Positions 1 to 5,752 of a stretch of 5,752 bases of DNA are shown piece after piece. The notes under the pieces were generated by a model. That model was given only the letters and a program-made list of their open reading frames with translations, did no database searches and had not been told where the DNA came from. The position numbers were made by a program, and so were the translations under genes. Numbering within the stretch: position 1 is the first letter of the stretch; each line of letters opens with the position of its first letter. Source of the DNA: Acidimicrobiales bacterium (lineage in GTDB: Bacteria; Actinomycetota; Acidimicrobiia; Acidimicrobiales; Palsa-688); the NCBI GenBank assembly GCA_019241495.1, contig JAFAWZ010000101.1, positions 1 to 5,752 of the forward strand, read 5' to 3'.

Positions 1-967
1 GGCCAACACGCTCGTGTACTCGCGCGGCCGGGGGATCGTGTTGAACGAGCCGACGGTTATCGCTCTCAACTCGCGGACCCAAGACGTGCTCGCCATGGGC
101 CACGAGGCCTGGCAGATGATCGGCCGCACCCCGGGTTACATCGTGGCCGTCCGCCCGTTGCGCAAGGGAGCGATCACCGACTTCGACATAACGCAGCGCA
201 TGATCCGCTTGCTGCTGCAGCGGGCCGGGGTCTCGCGGTTCAACCGGCCGCGCGTGCTGATCTGCGTGCCGTCAGCCATTACCGAGGTCGAGCGGCGAGC
301 GGTGGAGGAAGCGGCCCGGGGGGCGGGGGCCAACGGTGCCTACCTGATCGAGCAGCCCATGGCCGCCGCGATCGGGGCCGGCCTTCCCATCCACGAGCCG
401 CTCGGGAACATGGTCGTGGACGTCGGCGGCGGAACCACGGAGACCGCGGTGATCTCCTTGGGCGGGATCGTGTCTCTCGAGGCCATCCGGGTCGGCAGCT
501 TCGACATCGACGCCTCGATCCAGAGCTACGTCCGGCGCGAGTACGGCATCGCGGTCGGGGAGAGGACGGCGGAGGAGATCAAGCTCGCCATCGGGTCCGC
601 CTGGCCTTCCGACGACGACACCATCAAGGCCGAGGTGCGCGGCCGCGACCTCATGTCGGGGCTGCCGAAGACGGTGATATTGGCCCCCGACGAAGTGCGC
701 GAAGCGATCGAGGAGCAGGTCGGCGCCATCGTCGACTCGGTCGTCAAATGCCTCGGCAACTCGCCTCCCGAGCTGGCCCAGGATCTGATCAGTCAGGGCA
801 TCAACCTGGTCGGCGGCGGCGGGATGCTGGCCGGTCTCGACCGCCGCTTGGAGGCCGAGACCTCGCTGCCCGTCAACCTGGTCGACGCACCCCTCGAGTG
901 CGTGGTGCTCGGGGCCGGCAAGTGCCTCGAGGAGTTCGACGCGGTAAAAGACCTGTTCATGAAGTAG
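1..967 (+). CDS. mreB: Rod shape-determining protein MreB (5' end cut off by window edge)
   Basis: Bacterial actin homologue that polymerises with ATP under the inner membrane and guides lateral cell-wall synthesis. The frame is already open at the window edge: the first full codon is at base 2 and reads ANTLVYSRGRGIVLNEP, the conserved MreB N-terminus that normally follows a short M..DLGT stretch. The GTG at 14 is therefore an internal valine, and only about 15-25 residues should be missing. Visible motifs are the phosphate-binding loop DVGGGTTE (bases 419-442), the EQP motif of the connecting region (350-358) and the adenosine-binding loop LVGGGGML (806-829). The 321 visible residues plus the missing part match the usual length of about 340. 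It ends at TAG 965-967. No mreC follows; instead a minus-strand gene overlaps its last 11 bases. MreB is clear over DnaK/FtsA relatives because of the N-terminal motif and length. A paralogue such as Mbl cannot be excluded. Confidence 0.96.
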   Translation, partial: ANTLVYSRGRGIVLNEPTVIALNSRTQDVLAMGHEAWQMIGRTPGYIVAVRPLRKGAITDFDITQRMIRLLLQRAGVSRFNRPRVLICVPSAITEVERRAVEEAARGAGANGAYLIEQPMAAAIGAGLPIHEPLGNMVVDVGGGTTETAVISLGGIVSLEAIRVGSFDIDASIQSYVRREYGIAVGERTAEEIKLAIGSAWPSDDDTIKAEVRGRDLMSGLPKTVILAPDEVREAIEEQVGAIVDSVVKCLGNSPPELAQDLISQGINLVGGGGMLAGLDRRLEAETSLPVNLVDAPLECVVLGAGKCLEEFDAVKDLFMK

Positions 968-1595
968 GCGCCCGCCGGTCGCCGCTCAGGTCCTCGGCGG
1001 CCTGGCGAACCTGCCAATCCCGGTCCAGGAGGGCCCGTTCCAAGGCTGCGTCCACGTCGGGTCCTTCGTAGGCGGCGAGGGCCAGTACGGCCCGCCTCCG
1101 CACGGCCGGCTTGTCTGCCAGGGCGGCGAGGATGGAAGCGCAGCCCCAGGGCGCGCCGATGGCTCCGAGCGCGGCGACCGCCGCCTCGCGGCACAGAGCA
1201 TCGCGGTGACCGCTGGCCACGCCCGCCAGGGTGTTACCGGCCCGGTCCTCGGCGGCGACCGCCGGGCCCAGCTCCCCAAGGGCGAAGCACGCGGCCTCCA
1301 CCACGCCCGGATCGGGGTCGTCCAATAGGGCGGCTATCACCTGCGCCATCACCGATCCGAGGGCGGCGCCGACCTCGGCGGCCCGGGCCCGCACCTCCGG
1401 GGCGGGATCGCAAAGCCCGGCCTCGACTTCGCCCCGGTCGAGGTGGCCCAGGCGCAAGAGAGCGCCGAGAGCGGTTGCTCGGACGGACGGCATCTCATCA
1501 CGCAGGCCGGCCCGGGCGGCATCGATATCCCCACAGTGTCCGGCCACGGCCACCTCGCGGCGCCGGCGGGTCGCGTCTCGATCGGGGCCGGGCAC
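957..1595 (-). CDS. HEAT-repeat protein (PBS-lyase-type HEAT repeats), function unknown
   Basis: A 212-residue all-helical repeat protein with no signal peptide or membrane segment, so probably cytoplasmic. About six repeats of roughly 30 residues can be read, each with a D-x-x-P-x-V-R-x-x-A-x-x-A-L-G type core: near residues 31-50 (EMPSVRATALGALLRLG), 60-80 (DPAPEVRARAAEVGAALG), 90-110 (DPDPGVVEAACFALGELG), 129-147, 159-177 and 189-204 (DRDWQVRQAAEDLSG). Such repeats form curved solenoids that bind proteins; the subfamily includes phycobilisome lyase-like and many uncharacterised scaffolds, so no enzyme activity is claimed. The GTG start directly follows the TAA of the upstream membrane-protein gene, pointing to one transcript and reinitiation, but I see no good Shine-Dalgarno. 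A later start, for example GTG at 1553 or ATG at 1493, is possible. The TGA at 957-959 lies inside the end of mreB on the other strand. Confidence 0.85.
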   Translation of the reverse strand: MPGPDRDATRRRREVAVAGHCGDIDAARAGLRDEMPSVRATALGALLRLGHLDRGEVEAGLCDPAPEVRARAAEVGAALGSVMAQVIAALLDDPDPGVVEAACFALGELGPAVAAEDRAGNTLAGVASGHRDALCREAAVAALGAIGAPWGCASILAALADKPAVRRRAVLALAAYEGPDVDAALERALLDRDWQVRQAAEDLSGDRRAPTS

Positions 1596-1970
1596 TTACG
1601 ACGAGGCTTGATGGATGGCGGAAGCGACCGCCCAGAACACCAGGCCCAGCGCCGACGCGACGGCCAGGCCGAGGCCCAGCGAGACCACGATCAGTCCCAT
1701 GGTCGCCCGGACGGTGCGCACCGTATGGCCCGGTCCGGCCTCCAGGTGCACCCGGCCAGGCGGCCGCGGCTCGGCGGTTCTCCTGCGGGGCGGGGAATCG
1801 GCGGCCGTCGGCTCGGGTGCCCACTTGGCGACGTGGCCGGCTGGCCCCGTGCTCGTCGCGCCGTTGCTGATCGGCTCGTGGCGGACGCGTCGCGAGCGCG
1901 ATCCTGCTCCGGCCTCAACAGCTGCCACCGGCTCGCCCCACGGCGACGGGTCTCGTGAGGGTCCGGTCAC
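1596..1970 (-). CDS. Small C-terminally anchored membrane protein, function unknown
   Basis: I do not recognise this protein. With the GTG at 1970 it has 124 residues: a Pro/Ala/Arg-rich, probably disordered N-terminal part of about 90 residues, then a single strong membrane segment near the C-terminus (MGLIVVSLGLGLAVASALG onward, about residues 91-117), ending in a short tail AIHQASS. Third codon positions are mostly G or C through the membrane segment and much of the part before it, which supports real coding. The start is uncertain: the frame is open up to a GTG at 2060, and GTGs also occur at 2000, 1928, 1751 and 1721, with an ATG at 1700. I chose 1970 because an AGGGA lies about 10 bases upstream and it leaves room for divergent promoters. 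The stop TAA (1596-1598) abuts the GTG of the HEAT-repeat gene, so the two are likely co-transcribed; the anchor could recruit that soluble solenoid to the membrane (inference). Confidence 0.6.
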   Translation of the reverse strand: MTGPSRDPSPWGEPVAAVEAGAGSRSRRVRHEPISNGATSTGPAGHVAKWAPEPTAADSPPRRRTAEPRPPGRVHLEAGPGHTVRTVRATMGLIVVSLGLGLAVASALGLVFWAVASAIHQASS

Positions 1971-2060
1971 GCCCGGTGGATCCCTGAACCGGCCGGCCAC
2001 ATGGCAGGCTGTCCCCGCTTGCGGCGCCCCTCGGCGCCCTGTCGTCCGGAGACAGTCCAC
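1971..2060. promoter_or_regulatory. Divergent intergenic region with inverted repeats
   Basis: This stretch separates the minus-strand membrane-protein/HEAT pair from the plus-strand protease/kinase pair, so promoters for both must lie here or in the adjoining coding ends. I could not find a convincing -35/-10 pair on either strand. Two small inverted repeats stand close to the protease start: GGCGCC-cctc-GGCGCC (2023-2038) and CTGTC-gtccgga-GACAG (2039-2055). The second includes the protease Shine-Dalgarno in its loop and right arm. Assignment as a regulatory region rests on position. Confidence 0.4.
2048..2052 (+). promoter_or_regulatory. Ribosome binding site GGAGA of the PDZ-Lon protease gene
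   Basis: GGAGA sits 8 bases before the GTG at 2061. This decides the start: the in-frame ATG at 2001 gives an extra 20 residues (MAGCPRLRRP...) without a comparable site, and the ATG at 2079 has GAAGAG only directly against it, too close to work. Confidence 0.65.
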
Positions 2061-3281
2061 GTGATCACTACTGAAGAGATGCTACAAGACCAGCCCGGGA
2101 ATTCCCCGCGCCGGTCCTGGCCCTCCCATCGGGCGGTTGGGATCACCTCTCTGGTCGTGGTGGGCTTGTTGATCGCAGGCGCCCTCGGGTTGGTTTGGGT
2201 GGGGTCACGCGGCTACTACGCGCTGGCGCCGGGAAGCGCGCCTGTAGTGTCCGATCAATCGACGTGCCGTTCGGTCGGCGCCGGTTCGTTCGGCCTCCCG
2301 AACGGCAAGCCGTGCGTGCGCCTCATCCTCCCGGCCGGCCAGAACGCATCTCTCGACGGTTCCATCATGATGGTGGATGTCCTGGTCGGCCCGGCGACGC
2401 CGTGGGACTACCTTTTGTCCAAGATCGGGCTGCTGCACCATGTGCGGGATGGCACGGTGCTCGTCCCGAATGCCGCCATCCTCGGTAACACCCCACCGTC
2501 GCAGCTCGGCTGCCAGAACACGCAGCAGATGATCGACGCCACCCAGGCGGCGCGGGTGGTGGCGTTGCGCCGGCTCGGGTACACGGTCAAGGAAGACGAT
2601 CAGGGTGCCCAGGTCGACCAGGTGGGGTCGGGCACCCCGGCCGCGGCGGCCGGGGTTAGGTGCAGTGACGTGATCACCGCCGCCAACGGGAAGCCGGTCA
2701 ACACGGCCGCCGACCTGGTGGCGGCGGTCCGGGCCCTCGCGCCCGGGACGACGATGGAGCTCAGCATCCAGAGACCCGGCTCGTCAGGTGCGTTTGACAC
2801 TGTGCATCTGACCGCCCGGTTGGGGGGGACGCCGGCGGAGGGCGACCAGCCGGCCAATCCCTCGCCAGCCTTCCTCGGGATAGCCACCGAGACTCGCGCC
2901 TCGTTCGTCTACCCGTTCCCCCTCGACGTGCAGGTCGGCCAGATTGGCGGGCCGTCGGCCGGCCTCGCCTTGACCCTCGGGATCATCGACTCGCTCACCA
3001 AGGGCCAGCTGACTGGCGGCCTGCGGGTCGCCGCCACGGGCACCATGGACCTGGAGGGCAACGTGGGCGACGTCGGCGGGGTGGCCCAGAAGGCCGTCGC
3101 GGTGCGCAAGGCCGGGGCTCAAGTCTTCTTCGTTCCTCCCCAGGAGCTGGCTCAGGCCAAGAGCGAGGCCGGCTCCATGAAGGTCTACGCGGTGTCGACC
3201 CTCACCCAGACCCTGGACGACCTTCACAGCCTCGGAGGGCAGGTACCGGCCGGCTCGGCCGCTCAGAACGGCTCAGGGTGA
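2061..3281 (+). CDS. Membrane-anchored PDZ-Lon (S16) serine protease, YlbL family
   Basis: A 406-residue protease with a cytoplasmic tail of about 25 residues, one membrane anchor (residues 27-47, TSLVVVGLLIAGALGLVWV) and the rest extracytoplasmic. After the anchor comes YYALAPGSAPVV, the junction typical of YlbL proteins. A PDZ domain spans about 175-255 (core GTPAAAAGVRCSDVITAANG) and should bind substrate tails. The Lon-type catalytic domain spans about 270-392, with the nucleophile Ser299 in GGPSAGLALTLG and the general-base Lys344 in GGVAQKAVAVRKAG; the 45-residue spacing fits the Ser-Lys dyad of family S16. There is no AAA+ ATPase domain, so it works without ATP-driven unfolding. It is longer than Bacillus YlbL (about 340 residues), partly through a segment after the anchor with Cys69 and Cys85; Cys151 and Cys201 are also outside. 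The stop overlaps the GTG of the sensor kinase (GTGA), so the two are probably translationally coupled. Exact substrates are unknown. Confidence 0.92.
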   Translation: MITTEEMLQDQPGNSPRRSWPSHRAVGITSLVVVGLLIAGALGLVWVGSRGYYALAPGSAPVVSDQSTCRSVGAGSFGLPNGKPCVRLILPAGQNASLDGSIMMVDVLVGPATPWDYLLSKIGLLHHVRDGTVLVPNAAILGNTPPSQLGCQNTQQMIDATQAARVVALRRLGYTVKEDDQGAQVDQVGSGTPAAAAGVRCSDVITAANGKPVNTAADLVAAVRALAPGTTMELSIQRPGSSGAFDTVHLTARLGGTPAEGDQPANPSPAFLGIATETRASFVYPFPLDVQVGQIGGPSAGLALTLGIIDSLTKGQLTGGLRVAATGTMDLEGNVGDVGGVAQKAVAVRKAGAQVFFVPPQELAQAKSEAGSMKVYAVSTLTQTLDDLHSLGGQVPAGSAAQNGSG

Positions 3282-5752
3282 GCGCGTCGCTGTCATTGAC
3301 CGAGGCGCAGGTGCAGTTTGCCGCCGAATTCGTGACACTTGTTGTGACAGCATCTGCGCTGACCCTGGTGGTGCTCCTCCCTTTTCGTCAGCAGCGGGTC
3401 AGCGCGTTCGCCGGGGTGCGGGCTGCGATCGCGGCCGGCTGCCTCACCGTTCTGGCGGCCGCTTCGTTCGCCCACGGCTCGCTGTTGGTGGCCGGGCAAC
3501 CGGTCGAGTGGCTGGGAGTGGGCCGGGCCGTGGCGGCTGCCGGGTTGTTGGTGGCTTTCCCGTACCCGATCGCCTCGAAGACGGCCCGGCCGATCGCCCG
3601 GCGGGGACTGGTCGTCCTGCCGTTGTGCCTGGGCGTGCTGGCGTGGGCCGCGGCCGGGCTCACCGAGGCTCTGAGTGGATCTCGCGGCGTCGCCGACGGC
3701 CTTCTCATGGGCGGATCGCTGCTGTCCATCGTCACCTTGATGGTGGCGGCGCAACGATCGATCTCGGTCAAGATTGGGGCGAGCGGGGCTGTCTCGCTCC
3801 TCCTGGTCGTCGTGGTGCTGGCCCTCGCCCTGTCAGCGGTCATCTCGTCCTCCGTGCAGCATGACGAGCTCAACCGCCTGGCGGCGCGGGCCGGGATAGA
3901 GAAGGCCGCCATGTCAGACCCGACGCAGGTGGCTTCGGCGGCCCGGCTGTTCGAAGCCGATCTGGCCGGCTACTTCAGCGTCGATGGGCCCGGGACGGCC
4001 AGCAACCCGCTGGTGGCCTTCGCCTCCGCCGACCCCGTTCAGAGATCCGGGGCGGAAAACCAGATAGCCCAGCGCCTCGACGAGCTGGCCAACCTGGCGC
4101 ACATCGGTGACCTGGCCTATGCGGACCCGACCGGGACCGTTGTCCTGCCTGCCGGCACCCGGCCGGCCCGCTTCGCGGGCGTGGCCGGGCTCATGCCGGC
4201 GGGGTGCGCGGCCGGCGAGCAAGGCTTGTTCCTGCAAGGCGGTCAGGCCGCCCTGGCCGCCTCTTCGCCGGAATGCACCACGGGCAACACGTTTATCGGC
4301 GCGGCGATCGCCATCACGCCACTCGACGACGGCTTCCTCGCCCAACGCCACCAGGTCGACCCATCCGTGTCGCTCGCGCTGGTCTCGGGCCGCACTGTGC
4401 TGGCCCGAGCGGGGGCCATATCGGACCCGGCTTCCGTAGCGGCCCGCTACGGCGCGTCTGGTGGCGAATCGATTGCTGAGGCGGTCGGCGGTCAGTTCGT
4501 GAGTGTTGCCAACCTCACTCTCGCCAACCGCGGTGTTGCCAACCCGAGCGTCGGGCTACGTCTGGTTCTCGCCACCCCGTCCACGATCGTGATGTCCACT
4601 CGCGATCGGCTGCTTCGCACCTTGTTCCTCATCGCATGCGGAGGCACCATCTTGGCCCTGGGGCTGGCCGTCCTCACTGGCGACCGGATAACCGCCGGGC
4701 TGCGCCACCTCACCGAGACTGCAGCCCGCATCCGCCAGGGAGACACGAGGGTCCGGGCCGGGGTCGCCGGGGACGACGAGGTCGTGGCCCTGGGTTCGGC
4801 CTTGGACGACATGGTCGACTCGCTCGCCGCCCAGTCGGCCTCGCTGCAGGCCGCGGCCGAGGACGAGGCCCGCCTCCGCAACCGCCTCGAGGCCGTGGTG
4901 GCGGGCATGACCGACGCGCTCGTCGCAGTCGACCACGACGGGCGGATCACCGACTTCAACCAAGCGGCAGAGGCGCTGATCGGTAGACCGGCAGAGCAGG
5001 TCCGCGGGGCTCCAGCCGAGGAGGTCGTGCGGCTGGTCGGCGACGACGGTCGTCCAGTCGAGCCGCGCCTGTTCGTGACCGGGGGCCGGCCGATGAAGCT
5101 GGCCGGGTCGGTGGCCGGTCCCGCCGGGGATGTTCCTGTGGCTCTCTCCACGGGACCGCTTCGAGGCCCGGCCGGCGAGCTGGTCGGCACGGTGGTCGTG
5201 CTGCGGGACCTGCGCCACGACCAGGAGATCGAGCGCATGAAGACCGAGTTCCTGTCCCGAGTGGGCCACGAGCTGCGCACCCCGTTGACGGGGATCATCG
5301 GCTACGCCGACATGCTGTCGCGCCGCGAGGTGCCGCCCGAGCGATCCCGGGCCTGGCACGACGAGATCCTCCAATCGGCCCGGCGCCTGCTGCGCATCGT
5401 CGAGATGCTCGAGTTCTTCGCCTCGGCCGGGGCGGGGCGAAACGTGATGCGCCCCGAGCCGGTGGACGTGGCCGCCCTGGTGGGCGCCATAGCCTCGGCA
5501 CGGGCTCCCCACCTGCCTGCTCATCTCACCCTCGGTCGCCGCATTGCCCGGGAGCCGGCCCTCGTTGCCGCCGACCGGCGGTGGTTGAGTCTGGCGGTCG
5601 AGGAGCTGCTGGACAATGCCGTCAAGTTCTCACCCGACGGAGGGCGCATCGGGGTACGGGTGGCGCGGACCGCCGACCACATCGAGGTCTCGGTGTCAGA
5701 CCAGGGCCTGGGCATGAGCGCCGACCAGTTCGACGCGGCGTTCGGGGAGTTC
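3278..5752 (+). CDS. Large multi-pass hybrid-sensor-like histidine kinase (HAMP-PAS-HisKA-HATPase), 3' end beyond window
   Basis: One frame stays open for 825 codons to the window edge. Residues 1-190 hold six predicted helices (about 15-36, 46-66, 80-97, 110-128, 141-157, 168-190). Positive loops at 37-49, 99-109 and 159-165 fit an outside N-terminus. Residues 191-443 form an extracytoplasmic sensor domain, Cache-like in parts (SLALVSGRTVLARAG). A seventh helix (446-466) leads to HAMP (about 467-520), a short coiled coil, PAS (about 534-645, ALVAVDHDGRITDFNQAAE), HisKA with phospho-acceptor His664 in FLSRVGHELRTPLTG, and HATPase with the N-box EELLDNAVKFSP (Asn780) and G1 box DQGLGM (808-813). 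The end of HATPase is cut off, and any receiver domain would be downstream, so 'hybrid' is unproven. All catalytic residues in view are present, so it should autophosphorylate at His664 and pass phosphate to an unseen response regulator. The GTG at 3278 overlaps the protease stop; GTG at 3311, preceded by CGAGG at 3301-3305, is an alternative start 11 codons later. Confidence 0.93.
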   Translation, partial: MSASLSLTEAQVQFAAEFVTLVVTASALTLVVLLPFRQQRVSAFAGVRAAIAAGCLTVLAAASFAHGSLLVAGQPVEWLGVGRAVAAAGLLVAFPYPIASKTARPIARRGLVVLPLCLGVLAWAAAGLTEALSGSRGVADGLLMGGSLLSIVTLMVAAQRSISVKIGASGAVSLLLVVVVLALALSAVISSSVQHDELNRLAARAGIEKAAMSDPTQVASAARLFEADLAGYFSVDGPGTASNPLVAFASADPVQRSGAENQIAQRLDELANLAHIGDLAYADPTGTVVLPAGTRPARFAGVAGLMPAGCAAGEQGLFLQGGQAALAASSPECTTGNTFIGAAIAITPLDDGFLAQRHQVDPSVSLALVSGRTVLARAGAISDPASVAARYGASGGESIAEAVGGQFVSVANLTLANRGVANPSVGLRLVLATPSTIVMSTRDRLLRTLFLIACGGTILALGLAVLTGDRITAGLRHLTETAARIRQGDTRVRAGVAGDDEVVALGSALDDMVDSLAAQSASLQAAAEDEARLRNRLEAVVAGMTDALVAVDHDGRITDFNQAAEALIGRPAEQVRGAPAEEVVRLVGDDGRPVEPRLFVTGGRPMKLAGSVAGPAGDVPVALSTGPLRGPAGELVGTVVVLRDLRHDQEIERMKTEFLSRVGHELRTPLTGIIGYADMLSRREVPPERSRAWHDEILQSARRLLRIVEMLEFFASAGAGRNVMRPEPVDVAALVGAIASARAPHLPAHLTLGRRIAREPALVAADRRWLSLAVEELLDNAVKFSPDGGRIGVRVARTADHIEVSVSDQGLGMSADQFDAAFGEF
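4503..4544 (+). repeat. Short in-frame 15-base tandem periodicity inside the kinase sensor domain
   Basis: GCCAACC occurs three times exactly 15 bases apart (4508, 4523, 4538), and GTGTTGCCAACC is repeated exactly at 4503 and 4533. It encodes VANLT-LANRG-VANPS (kinase residues 410-424). The repeat is in frame and sits just before the last strand and seventh membrane helix of the sensor region. It may be a recent small duplication or a beta-hairpin constraint. Confidence 0.6.

Noticed and set aside
14..16. GTG at 14 as the start of mreB
   Set aside because: The codons before it already read ANTL, part of the conserved MreB N-terminal motif, so the true start is outside the window.
2001..2060. 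Extended start of the protease at ATG 2001
   Set aside because: It adds 20 residues unlike the family's N-terminus, and GGAGA is well placed for GTG 2061 instead.
1231..2064. Plus-strand open frames opposite the HEAT-repeat and small membrane-protein genes
   Set aside because: The minus strand gives clear HEAT periodicity and a clean membrane helix; the plus-strand products are Arg/Ser/Pro-rich without any recognisable fold.
3293..4351. Minus-strand open frames opposite the kinase membrane and sensor region, and plus-strand frames at 3508-3864, 4107-4439 and 4204-4479
   Set aside because: All lie within the continuous kinase frame and are low-complexity Arg/Gly/Pro-rich shadows.
4492..5524. 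Two long minus-strand open frames (268 and 322 codons) opposite the kinase
   Set aside because: They are antisense to the HAMP-PAS-HisKA region, whose sense frame carries all the expected motifs. Their products are rich in His, Arg, Gln, Ser and Thr and show no domain; this is usual for GC-rich coding DNA read in the wrong frame.

Overview
The window is GC-rich DNA with dense, strongly G/C-ending codons and frequent GTG starts. A YlbL-type membrane PDZ/S16 protease and an MreB are both present. Together these suggest a high-GC actinobacterium that keeps MreB, perhaps an Acidimicrobiia-like lineage. This placement is an inference from style and gene content, not a database match.

Layout: (1) the 3' part of an mreB gene on the + strand (1-967, N-terminus cut off by the window edge); (2) a minus-strand pair converging on mreB. 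This pair is a small single-span membrane protein (about 1970 down to 1596) followed with no gap (TAA then GTG) by a HEAT-repeat protein (1595 down to 957), whose end overlaps the end of mreB by 11 bp; (3) a short intergenic stretch of about 90 bp (1971-2060) that must hold the divergent promoters and carries small inverted repeats; (4) a plus-strand pair made of a membrane-anchored PDZ-Lon (S16) protease (2061-3281) and, overlapping it by 4 bp (GTGA), a very large sensor histidine kinase (3278 to beyond the window end). The kinase is open over 825 codons without a stop. No stretch over 300 bases lacks a gene, and I see no rRNA, tRNA, CRISPR array, IS element or phage gene.

How the genes may work together: MreB is the cytoskeletal scaffold for elongation of the cell wall, but no mreC/mreD follows it here. 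The protease and the kinase are both membrane proteins with large extracytoplasmic parts and are probably translationally coupled. The most interesting reading is therefore a protease-sensor module at the cell envelope, in which the protease could tune or be tuned by the kinase. The kinase has an unusual build: a predicted six-helix N-terminal membrane block, a roughly 250-residue extracytoplasmic domain of Cache-like character, a seventh helix, then HAMP, PAS, HisKA and HATPase. Its response regulator is not in view.
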